DNA of 64,000 bases from Bacteroidales bacterium 52_46 (lineage in GTDB: Bacteria; Bacteroidota; Bacteroidia; Bacteroidales; Muribaculaceae): positions 1 through 64,000 of the forward strand of contig MNQK01000001.1 in NCBI GenBank assembly GCA_001915385.1, written 5' to 3'. The notes under the pieces were generated by a model, which had not been told where the DNA came from, did not search any database, and saw nothing but the letters and a program-made list of their open reading frames with translations. The translations under genes and the position numbers were made by a program. Of the stretch, positions 34,192-42,387 are shown piece by piece (the stretch's first letter is position 1; every line of letters begins with the position of its first letter).

Positions 34192-36960
34192 TTATCTGAC
34201 AGCGATTTTGCAGGCATAGCCGTCGACATTTACTATATATACTCCGGAAGGCAGCGCGCAGTCCGTATCGACCCTGCTTCCCGACAGGTTGTATACTTCG
34301 ACGCTCTCATATTCTCCGTCAACGATAATACGTCCGTTCTCTATGCGCACGTCTACGTCATTGTCATCAATTTCAACCGTCGGAGCGTCGACCAGATTCA
34401 TCGTACCGTACACGGCGTATGCCCCAGACGGCAGTGTCACCGTAGTGCCGTTACGCTTTGGCGTTACGTTATAGCTGCACGACATGAGCAGATATTCCTG
34501 TGTGGCCGAAGCCCCGTACATCGTCACATCAGCGCTTGCCGACACCTGCGGATTCACTACAAGATACAACGCCTTGTCACCTGATTTCAATGTGATATAC
34601 CGGCCTTTGTCCCAGTCGTTCACATTGCATGCCACGGTTGTTGTAACGCCCTCTTCAAACAATTCGGGATTATCCCTGCGTATGGCGCACAACTGCCGAT
34701 AGCATTCCATCAGGCCGTTGCGGTCGGCATTATTAAGCAGATTCCATACCACTTTCTTGGGCGAAGTGTCGTTGCCGCCCGACGTATTCTTGGTCGTCTG
34801 GTTGGCTCCGAATTCCTGGAACTGCCATATCATGTGCGCGCCTGGCGACATCAACATCATAGCCGCTACCGAACCGAGCCTGCGCATAGACATCGGTGTA
34901 TTACCTTTCACTCCCGTAGCACCGTATTTGGTTATCTTATAGGCCATACGCTCCTCGTCGTGGCTTTCGGCATAACTTACCGTCGAGCCCCATGTACGCG
35001 AATCAAGCGGCGCATAAAAACGGTTCAGATTTGAATTTGACGAAAATCCCATGGCAAACTGGCACGACGCATCGTTTATATTGGCCCAGTTGGTCTCACC
35101 GTCAGCGGCCATCTCGTTCTCCTCCTTCGCTCCGGCGAGATTCTCGTTTATGAAATATGCATCGGGCGCAAACTCTTTCATTGCGGCGTGCAACTCTTTC
35201 ATACGCGCCACTCGCGATGCGTTGTAGTCATTGGTCTTGGCATCGGTCACGCCCGTCCATGTGTTGGTCGAAGGGTTGTAGGTAGCTTTGTAACTCTGGT
35301 TGCTGCCAAGCCCTTTCACGAGGTCGAACCTGAACCCGTCCACCTTGTATTCCTCAAGCCAATATTTCAATGCGTCCTTGAACTGTTGCTGCACAAGCGG
35401 ATTATCCTGATTCCAGTCGTTGAGCACCGAATAGGCGTGCGGCGCCGTGCCGTTATAGAACGGGTTGGAGGCTATCGGATACATCTGATACCATGGGTGC
35501 AGACCATCGGTCTGATTGAATACTATATCGAGTATCACCGCCATACCGCGCGAATGTATCTCGTCAAAAAGCCTGCGGTAATCATCGGGAGTGCCATACG
35601 CTTTATCAGGTGCGAAATAGAAATTGGTATTATAGCCCCATGAATTGTTGCCGTTAAATTCCATTATCGGCATGAATTCAATGGCATTCACTCCGAGTGC
35701 CTGCAGATAGTCGAGTTTTGACATCACTCCCGCAATGGTTCCTTCGCCGTTGGCCTTGTTCTCCGTGCCTGTAAAGTCTCTTATCAGAAGTTCATATATT
35801 ACAAGAGCGCTTTGGTCCACGCCTTTGAAATCTTTTACCTTCCAGTCATATTCCGACTGTCCGGAGTTGTACACCGCTACGGGTACGCCATCCACGGCTG
35901 CCGACGGATATTGGGGCATATCGGGATACACGCTTTCAGGGATATATTTGTCATTCCACGGGTCAAGCACAAGCCGCGCATACGGATCGCCTGTTTTTAT
36001 CGTGTTGTCGACTATGAAGTAATATATATGGTCTTTTCCGTCGGCCAGTGCCGGCATCGTAATCCAGAAATAACGTTGTCCGTCATAATCCTGATACGAC
36101 ATCAGTTGCGACGCGTCGTATGCATATTCGTTCCACGAGCCGACTATCATCATTGATTTCTTTCCGGGGGCGCCCACGCAGAATGTCACCGACCCGTCGC
36201 CGTTGGCCACGGGTCCCATTTTCGGCACTCCGCCGGGATAGTCCTTCGCGGGAGAGTTTCCGGCGAGACAGTATTCTATCGCATCTTCGGCAGTATTGAC
36301 TCCCGTGGTTGCACGGGCAAGTATCCGCGTATTGCCCGAAGCCGATATTGTGTATGTTTTCGTCAGTTCCGTACCGTTGCTTACGGTAGCAATCGGCGTG
36401 CTCCCATAGCTGTTGACAAACAGTTCTATCTTCGCCGCCTGCGACGTGTTCACGGTAAAGTCTATCGCAGTGGCTTCCGACAGCAATGTCACTTCGGGCG
36501 ACGCGCTCATGGTCATTGCGAACCCGTCAGGAGCGACCTCTACGAATATATCGCCGCCCGATTCGGTCTTCCCCTCCTTGCTTCCCGTAGCATTGCGGAA
36601 CACAAACGCGAGCTTCACCGGCTCCTCTCCGGTCGTCAGCCCGTAGTATTCCTTGATTGACGGAATGGTAAGCTGCCATGTGTTGGCCGACACGTATGTC
36701 AGTTTGTATTTAGCCGAATTGTCAAGCCACGCCGGTGCATGCGACCACTCCTCGCTGCCTTTCAGTATCACACCTGTATGCGCATAGACCGGTGTCGACG
36801 CCGTCAACCCTGCCAGACCTTTGTTACCGCGGTCGGCATGAAATGTTATTGTGATAGGCGCCGAGCTGCGTTGCACTATCTTCGGACTGGTCGTGATTAT
36901 TTGTGCATTTGCTCCGACCGACAGCAACAACGCAAGGAATAATAGGTAAAAATGTTTCAT
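34192..36960 (-). CDS. Secreted GH13 alpha-amylase-type enzyme with N-terminal beta domains
   Basis: 922 aa. A signal peptide (MKHFYLLFLALLLSVGANAQ) is followed by beta-sandwich domains (about 22-145, 150-235 and a CBM48/E-set-like domain at 245-340) and then a GH13 barrel. Catalytic residues read as D546 (DGFRFD, nucleophile), E606 (INEN, acid/base) and D668 (SHDE). Region I is DIVFNQ in place of the common DVVxNH. The C-terminus (YNLSGSRVD, then LPSGVYIVNVDG) resembles a sorting domain. The order resembles pullulanase/branching-type GH13 enzymes more than a plain amylase; exact bond specificity is uncertain. A solitary gene whose neighbours are unrelated. Confidence 0.88.
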   Translation of the reverse strand: MKHFYLLFLALLLSVGANAQIITTSPKIVQRSSAPITITFHADRGNKGLAGLTASTPVYAHTGVILKGSEEWSHAPAWLDNSAKYKLTYVSANTWQLTIPSIKEYYGLTTGEEPVKLAFVFRNATGSKEGKTESGGDIFVEVAPDGFAMTMSASPEVTLLSEATAIDFTVNTSQAAKIELFVNSYGSTPIATVSNGTELTKTYTISASGNTRILARATTGVNTAEDAIEYCLAGNSPAKDYPGGVPKMGPVANGDGSVTFCVGAPGKKSMMIVGSWNEYAYDASQLMSYQDYDGQRYFWITMPALADGKDHIYYFIVDNTIKTGDPYARLVLDPWNDKYIPESVYPDMPQYPSAAVDGVPVAVYNSGQSEYDWKVKDFKGVDQSALVIYELLIRDFTGTENKANGEGTIAGVMSKLDYLQALGVNAIEFMPIMEFNGNNSWGYNTNFYFAPDKAYGTPDDYRRLFDEIHSRGMAVILDIVFNQTDGLHPWYQMYPIASNPFYNGTAPHAYSVLNDWNQDNPLVQQQFKDALKYWLEEYKVDGFRFDLVKGLGSNQSYKATYNPSTNTWTGVTDAKTNDYNASRVARMKELHAAMKEFAPDAYFINENLAGAKEENEMAADGETNWANINDASCQFAMGFSSNSNLNRFYAPLDSRTWGSTVSYAESHDEERMAYKITKYGATGVKGNTPMSMRRLGSVAAMMLMSPGAHMIWQFQEFGANQTTKNTSGGNDTSPKKVVWNLLNNADRNGLMECYRQLCAIRRDNPELFEEGVTTTVACNVNDWDKGRYITLKSGDKALYLVVNPQVSASADVTMYGASATQEYLLMSCSYNVTPKRNGTTVTLPSGAYAVYGTMNLVDAPTVEIDDNDVDVRIENGRIIVDGEYESVEVYNLSGSRVDTDCALPSGVYIVNVDGYACKIAVR

Positions 36961-37096
36961 GTTATATATTTTTAAGATAACTTACTTATTTCTAAACATA
37001 TTATAACGCGCTCTTGTTTGTTGTACGGTTGTAATTATCCGGACGCGCCTCGACCCTGCGTCCGCTACAATTTTTCCATTCGCGCCGCGCGTTATT

Positions 37097-37127
37097 TTTG
37101 CGGGATATAAAAAATTTATTACCTTTG
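37097..37127 (+). promoter_or_regulatory. Promoter of the Fur-family regulator
   Basis: TTTG (37097-37100), 19 bp, then TACCTTTG (37120-37127). The box ends 8 nt before ATG 37136, so the transcript is probably leaderless or almost so. Confidence 0.8.
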
Positions 37128-37135
37128 TCATTGAT

Positions 37136-37618
37136 ATGACTGACAACAAAGTAAAAACATCTGCTGTTGACACTCTTGACAGGTATCTCGCCGCTAAACA
37201 CCTCCGCCGCACCCCCGAGCGATACGCCATCCTCGACATGGTGCTCCGGATGAACCGACATTTCTACATCGAGACTATCTGCCGGGCTATGGCCGATACC
37301 AACTTTCGCGTCAGCCGCGCTACTGTATACAACACCATAGAGCTTTTCACCGAGGCCGGGATTGTGCGTCGGCACAGGTTTGGCAACGAACCCGCGCAGT
37401 TTGAAAAAATAGTCGATACCGCTGCCGCCAATCATCAGCACCTCGTGTGCACCAAATGCGGAAAAGTAAAGGAAATCAAGGACCCGGTTCTGCTGAAAGC
37501 CCTCTCCCAGCGCCGGTATCAGGCTTTCACTCCCGAATATTTCCAGTTCTATGTCTACGGTACCTGCTCCCAATGCAGCCGGCGCATAAAACATCGCGAC
37601 AAGACTGACAATAAGTAA
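37136..37618 (+). CDS. Fur-family metal-dependent repressor
   Basis: 160 aa. The N-terminal winged helix (RRTPERYAILDMVL, then VSRATVYNTIELFTEAGIVR) precedes the dimer/metal domain. The structural zinc site is formed by CTKCGK and CSQCSR; HQHLVC provides regulatory-site histidine. Family members sense iron, zinc, manganese or peroxide; the metal cannot be told here. It is followed 35 bp later by purA, a pairing common in Bacteroidales that is probably positional. Confidence 0.9.
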   Translation: MTDNKVKTSAVDTLDRYLAAKHLRRTPERYAILDMVLRMNRHFYIETICRAMADTNFRVSRATVYNTIELFTEAGIVRRHRFGNEPAQFEKIVDTAAANHQHLVCTKCGKVKEIKDPVLLKALSQRRYQAFTPEYFQFYVYGTCSQCSRRIKHRDKTDNK

Positions 37619-37652
37619 TCAATATAACATCACATATACAACCAATAGAAAA

Positions 37653-38918
37653 ATGAAAGTTGATATTTTGCTCGGCCTCCAGTGGGGCGACGAGGGTAAA
37701 GGAAAAGTCGTTGACGTTCTGACTCCGCGTTACGATGCGGTGGCACGTTTCCAAGGCGGTCCCAATGCCGGGCACACACTCGAATTTGACGGAAAGAAAT
37801 ATGTTCTCCGCTCTATCCCTTCCGGTATTTTCCAGAAAGACCAGGTCAACATAATAGGCAACGGCGTCGTTCTCGACCCGGTGCTTTTTCAGGAAGAGGC
37901 GCAGGCCCTCGAAGCATCGGGAGTAGACCTCCGCAAGGTGCTGAAGATTTCGCGCAAGGCCCATCTTATCCTTCCTACCCACCGTCTGCTCGACGCTGCC
38001 AACGAGAAAGCCAAAGGCGATGCTAAAATCGGCACCACCGGCAAAGGCATCGGCCCCACATACACCGACAAGGTGTCACGCAACGGCCTCCGTCTCGGCA
38101 ATATGGAGCATGGCGACCTCTCGGCCTACAACGCCGCCCGCGACCGTCATCTCCGCATTCTTGCCTCCATGGGCGAGACTCCCGATATTTCCGCGCTCGA
38201 GGCTAAATGGCTCGACGCTGTAAAATATATACTCACCTACGACCTTATTGACTCCGAGTACTTCATAAACAACCTCCTCAAGGAGGGTAAATCAATCCTG
38301 TGCGAAGGTGCGCAGGGCACTCTCCTCGACGTCGACTTCGGTTCATATCCCTTTGTCACTTCATCCAACACCATCAGTGCCGGTGCATGCTGCGGTCTCG
38401 GTGTCGCCCCCAACAAAATCGGTGAAGTCTACGGTATATTCAAGGCTTACTGCACACGCGTAGGCTCGGGACCGTTCCCCACCGAACTCCACGACGAGAC
38501 TGGCAAGAAGATACGCGACCTCGGCCACGAATACGGTGCCGTCACCGGACGCGAACGCCGCTGCGGATGGATTGACCTTGTGGCTCTCCGCTACGCCATC
38601 ATGATTAACGGCGTGACACAGCTGATCATGATGAAAAGCGATGTCCTCGACACATTCCCCGAAATCCGCGCATGCGTGGCCTACGAAATCGACGGCGAGC
38701 GCGTCGATACATTCCCCTTCACTGTCGACGACTCCCGCATCAAGCCCGTTTATGTCAACATACCCGGATGGCTCACCGACATGACTCAGTTCAAGGATGA
38801 AAGCGAGTTCCCCGCCCAGTTCAACGACTACATCAAGTTCCTCGAACAGCAACTCGGTGTACCCATCACTATCGTATCTATCGGCCCCGACCGTCAGCAG
38901 ACGATCGTCCGCAAGTAA
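37653..38918 (+). CDS. purA: Adenylosuccinate synthetase
   Basis: 421 aa. It joins IMP and aspartate using GTP in the first step to AMP. GLQWGDEGKGKVVD at the N-terminus is the PurA signature, followed by GGPNAGHT and GTTGKGIGPTY. The GTP-base region and the C-terminal SIGPDRQQT are present. Length fits the family (about 425-430). Probably transcribed from the upstream Fur promoter, since only 34 bp separate them and no terminator is visible. Confidence 0.96.
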   Translation: MKVDILLGLQWGDEGKGKVVDVLTPRYDAVARFQGGPNAGHTLEFDGKKYVLRSIPSGIFQKDQVNIIGNGVVLDPVLFQEEAQALEASGVDLRKVLKISRKAHLILPTHRLLDAANEKAKGDAKIGTTGKGIGPTYTDKVSRNGLRLGNMEHGDLSAYNAARDRHLRILASMGETPDISALEAKWLDAVKYILTYDLIDSEYFINNLLKEGKSILCEGAQGTLLDVDFGSYPFVTSSNTISAGACCGLGVAPNKIGEVYGIFKAYCTRVGSGPFPTELHDETGKKIRDLGHEYGAVTGRERRCGWIDLVALRYAIMINGVTQLIMMKSDVLDTFPEIRACVAYEIDGERVDTFPFTVDDSRIKPVYVNIPGWLTDMTQFKDESEFPAQFNDYIKFLEQQLGVPITIVSIGPDRQQTIVRK

Positions 38919-38941
38919 CACAAACCTAAATTCTTCCCACC

Positions 38942-40186
38942 ATGGCTAAAATCAAACCGTTCCGCGGCGTACGCCCTCCCCGTCAGTTAGTCACTGAAGT
39001 TGCCTCACGCCCCTACGATGTCCTCAATTCCGAGGAAGCGCGTGCCGAAGCCGAAGGCAATCCCAAGTCGCTGTACCATATCATAAAGCCCGAAATCGAT
39101 TTTGCTCCGGGCACCGACGAGCACGACCCAAAAGTCTACGACAAGGCGGTCGAGAATTTCAACAATTTCCAGCAGCAGGGATGGCTCGTTCAGGACGACG
39201 AAGACAAATACTACATCTACGCGCAGACGATGGACGGCCGCACTCAGTACGGATTCGTCATCGCTGCCAACGTCGACGACTACATGACGGGCAAAATCAA
39301 AAAGCATGAACTTACCCGCCGCGACAAGGAGGAAGACCGCATGAAGCATGTGCGCATCAACAATGCCAACATCGAGCCGGTATTCTTCGCATTCCCCGAC
39401 AATGAAGTTCTCCAGGATATTATCACTAAAGTAACGGCCGGCGAACCGGAATACGATTTCGTTGCGCCCGACGGCTTCGGCCATCACTTCTGGGTCATCT
39501 CCGACAAATCCACCATTCAGACCATCACCGAAGAGTTCGCGAAAATGCCCTCTCTCTATATCGCCGACGGCCATCACCGTACGGCTGCCGCCGCCCTCGT
39601 AGGCAATGAGAAGGCCAAAAACAATCCGGACCACCGCGGCGACGAGGAGTACAACTACTTCCTTGCAGTCGCTTTCCCGGCATCCCACCTTAAGATTATC
39701 GACTACAACCGCGTCGTAAAAGACCTTAACGGATTGTCGGAAGAACAGTTTATCGAACGCCTGAAAGAGAATTTCGATGTTGTCGACATGGGCACCGAGA
39801 CTTACCGTCCCGCACGTCTGCACAACTTCTCGCTCTATCTCGCCGGACACTGGTACTCTCTTACACCCCACGAAGGCACCTACAACGACAATGACCCCAT
39901 CGGCTGTCTCGATGTGACCGTGTCGTCCGATCTCATTCTCCGCGACATCCTCGGCATCACCGACCTCCGTTCCGACAAACGTATCGATTTCGTAGGCGGT
40001 ATCCGCGGCCTCGGCGAACTGAAACAGCGTGTCGACTCCGGAGAGATGAAAGTGGCGTTGGCGCTCTACCCGGTATCGATGAAACAGCTCATCGACATCG
40101 CCGATACGGGCAACATCATGCCCCCCAAGACCACCTGGTTCGAGCCCAAACTCCGTTCCGGTCTCGTAATCCACAAACTCGACTGA
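38942..40186 (+). CDS. DUF1015 family protein
   Basis: 414 aa. The family opening AKIKPFRGVRPPRQLVTEVASRPYD is followed by blocks typical of DUF1015: LTRRDKEEDRMKHVRINNAN (near 122), PSLYIADGHHRTAAA (near 203) and FPASHLKIIDYNRVVKDLNG (near 243). The DGHHR motif suggests a ParB/sulfiredoxin-like phosphotransfer site. Biochemical function is not established for this family to my knowledge. It follows purA by 23 bp and a terminator-like hairpin comes later at 40423. Confidence 0.85.
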   Translation: MAKIKPFRGVRPPRQLVTEVASRPYDVLNSEEARAEAEGNPKSLYHIIKPEIDFAPGTDEHDPKVYDKAVENFNNFQQQGWLVQDDEDKYYIYAQTMDGRTQYGFVIAANVDDYMTGKIKKHELTRRDKEEDRMKHVRINNANIEPVFFAFPDNEVLQDIITKVTAGEPEYDFVAPDGFGHHFWVISDKSTIQTITEEFAKMPSLYIADGHHRTAAAALVGNEKAKNNPDHRGDEEYNYFLAVAFPASHLKIIDYNRVVKDLNGLSEEQFIERLKENFDVVDMGTETYRPARLHNFSLYLAGHWYSLTPHEGTYNDNDPIGCLDVTVSSDLILRDILGITDLRSDKRIDFVGGIRGLGELKQRVDSGEMKVALALYPVSMKQLIDIADTGNIMPPKTTWFEPKLRSGLVIHKLD

Positions 40187-40422
40187 TCCATTCTGCCTGT
40201 ATATGCGCCATCACGCGATGACGCATATATAAAATTATAATTTCAGGCGAACAAAATCCTTGCGGCCGTGTTTCATAAGCAAAGACCTATTAAACTCTTC
40301 GCCTTATGAAAACAAAAGCTACTTTTTCAGTATGGTTTTCGCGCCGTTTGTTCAACATATTTCGATTGACTCCGATTTCTCGCCTGTTGTTATAATATAC
40401 GAAATTGTAGCAAACCGCATAT

Positions 40423-40467
40423 AGGATGGACCGGCGCCACTGCGTCATGTCCATCCTTTTTAATTTT
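40423..40467 (+). terminator. Terminator just upstream of a start codon
   Basis: AGGATGGAC (40423-40431) pairs with GTCCATCCT (40449-40457), followed by TTTTAATTTT. It lies 236 bp past the DUF1015 stop and only 14-71 bp before the next start, so it may be an attenuator rather than the end of the upstream unit. Confidence 0.65.
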
Positions 40468-40480
40468 CCCGTACTGACTG

Positions 40481-40993
40481 ATGGTAATATCGACAGAACC
40501 GTTCAGGATATCTTCGACCGCATATATCCGGCGCATCATGAAACGCTGGTTCAGCCGTTATCTGCTCCTGTTCCTCACCGCTCTGGCGGCGTTTGCCGTC
40601 TTAGGCTTTGCCGTCGATGCCGCGTTTTTCATCGTGGCGTTGATATTCATTTTCATCATATCCCCTACGGCTCTGATGATAGTCTATTACTACTACGGCC
40701 TCATGCCCCGCATAGTCATGCTGTCATCATTCCCTGTCACCGTCTCGCTCAAGCTTTCTTCCGACAGCGTCACAGTCAGGACAGTCCCCGAAGACCGTCC
40801 AACCTATGAGTTTGCCATTCCGATCGCACGAATCAGAGAAATCAACCCCGGCGATACGTTCGATTCAATCGTCTACGACTCCTCTCCCTCCGGATTTGTC
40901 CTGATTGATAAAAACGCATTCCCGTCTGACTCCTCCCGTATACAGTTCCACAATTATATTTTTGACAAAATACAGGTAAATTCCCGCTCATGA
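40481..40993 (+). CDS. Two-TM membrane protein of unknown function
   Basis: 170 aa from ATG 40481; a shorter start at ATG 40538 (MKRWFSRYLLLFL) is equally reasonable and gives 151 aa. Two hydrophobic helices (about residues 27-45 and 47-72) are followed by a soluble, strand-rich C-terminal domain resembling small PH-like domains of bacterial membrane proteins (VSLKLSSDSVTVRTVPEDRP). The stop overlaps the tgt start by 4 bp, so the two are co-translated. No function assigned. Confidence 0.7.
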   Translation: MVISTEPFRISSTAYIRRIMKRWFSRYLLLFLTALAAFAVLGFAVDAAFFIVALIFIFIISPTALMIVYYYYGLMPRIVMLSSFPVTVSLKLSSDSVTVRTVPEDRPTYEFAIPIARIREINPGDTFDSIVYDSSPSGFVLIDKNAFPSDSSRIQFHNYIFDKIQVNSRS

Positions 40994-42120
40994 AATTTAC
41001 ATTACACACCACCGACAAAAACTCCGGCGCACGTGCCGGCATCATACACACCGACCACGGCGATATACCCACCCCTATCTTCATGCCGGTGGGTACGCAG
41101 GGTACGGTCAAAGCCGTCCACCAACACGAACTGCGCGACGACATCAACGCGAAAATCATCCTCGGCAACACCTACCATCTCTATCTCCGTCCCGGCATGG
41201 ACATCATAGAGAAAGCCGGCGGCCTTCATAAATTCAACGGATGGGAACGCCCCATCCTTACCGACTCCGGCGGCTTTCAGGTATTCTCCCTCTCCTCCAA
41301 CCGCAAGCTGAAAGAGGAAGGTGCCTATTTCCGTTCGCATATCGACGGTTCCAAACACCTTTTCACTCCCGAAAAAGTCGTCGACATACAGCGTTCGATA
41401 GGGTCCGACATCATGATGGCGCTCGACGAATGCCCTCCCGGCACATCCGACCGTGCCTACGCCACCAAGTCGCTTGCCCTCACCCACCGCTGGTTGCGCC
41501 GAGGCTGGGACCATTTCAACGCCACGTCGCCCCGCTACGGCCATTCACAGGCATTCTTCCCCATCGTGCAGGGTTGCACATATCCCGACCTTCGACGCGA
41601 GTCAGCCAAATTTGTCGCCGACCTCGGTGCCGAAGGCAATGCTATCGGAGGTCTCGCCGTCGGCGAACCGGCCGAAGTGATGTACGACATGATTGAAGTA
41701 GTCAACGAAATCCTCCCCGCCGACCGTCCCCGCTACCTGATGGGGGTCGGTACTCCGGCCAACATACTCGAAGCCATTGAGCGCGGAGTCGACATGATGG
41801 ACTGCGTAATGCCCACACGCAATGCCCGCAACGGCATGCTTTTCACCTCACACGGCATAATGAACATGCGCAACAAAAAATGGGCCGACGACTTTTCCCC
41901 CATTCAGGAAGACGGCCCCTCCTACGTCGACCGCACATACTCGAGAGCCTACCTGCGCCATCTCTTCATAGCCGATGAAATTCTTGCCATGCAGATAGCA
42001 TCAATCCACAACCTCGCCTTCTACCTCTGGCTCGTAACCGAAGCCCGCAACCACATCATGGCCGGAGACTTCGCCCAATGGAAAAAATCAATCCTCCCCA
42101 TCCTCACCTCCCGCCTCTAA
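40990..42120 (+). CDS. tgt: tRNA-guanine(34) transglycosylase lacking the zinc cysteines
   Basis: 376 aa. It exchanges guanine 34 for the queuine precursor in GUN-anticodon tRNAs. DSGGFQVFSL (near residue 92), GGLAVGEP (near 220) and MDCVMPTRNARNG (near 270, catalytic Asp) are conserved. Where the CxCxxC zinc ligands normally lie before YSRAYLRHL, this protein has EDGPSYVDRT, with no Cys; the downstream His is kept in IHNLAFYLWL. The fold must be stabilised without zinc. From memory, other Bacteroidetes Tgt proteins share this. Overlaps the upstream membrane-protein gene by 4 bp. Confidence 0.92.
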   Translation: MKFTLHTTDKNSGARAGIIHTDHGDIPTPIFMPVGTQGTVKAVHQHELRDDINAKIILGNTYHLYLRPGMDIIEKAGGLHKFNGWERPILTDSGGFQVFSLSSNRKLKEEGAYFRSHIDGSKHLFTPEKVVDIQRSIGSDIMMALDECPPGTSDRAYATKSLALTHRWLRRGWDHFNATSPRYGHSQAFFPIVQGCTYPDLRRESAKFVADLGAEGNAIGGLAVGEPAEVMYDMIEVVNEILPADRPRYLMGVGTPANILEAIERGVDMMDCVMPTRNARNGMLFTSHGIMNMRNKKWADDFSPIQEDGPSYVDRTYSRAYLRHLFIADEILAMQIASIHNLAFYLWLVTEARNHIMAGDFAQWKKSILPILTSRL

Positions 42121-42193
42121 TCCCCATCCAATAATACCACATCTCTCCCATCATATTCCACCATCAAAATACACTCCGATAACAAATAAAATC

Positions 42194-42375
42194 ATTAAGG
42201 TCACTAAGATTCCACAACCTTAGTGACCTTAATGACTTTAATGACTTACTTTAATGACTTACTTTAATGACTTTAATGACCTTATCGACCTTAAAGACCT
42301 TCTTGCCCAAACACCCCTCTCCCTTAAGCAAGCTTCCACCCACCCAATTACTAATTACTAATTACTAATTACTAA
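42194..42375. repeat. Hairpin plus short tandem arrays between converging genes
   Basis: ATTAAGGTCACTAAG (42194-42208) and CTTAGTGACCTTAAT (42219-42233) form a 15-bp stem. It is followed by repeats of AATGACTTACTTT (about 42231-42290) and, at 42347-42375, of the 7-mer CTAATTA. The 3' end of the GH97 gene (TCGGACAATTAG on the minus strand) is duplicated just outside its stop codon. Confidence 0.7.
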
Positions 42376-42387
42376 TTGTCCGAGTTA

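Noticed and set aside
39005..40174. 389-codon antisense frame inside the DUF1015 gene
   Set aside because: Shadow of the real gene; low-complexity Val/Asp/Glu composition without motifs.
42194..42375. Possible CRISPR array
   Set aside because: Repeat units are 7-13 bp without unique spacers, and no cas genes are present in the window.
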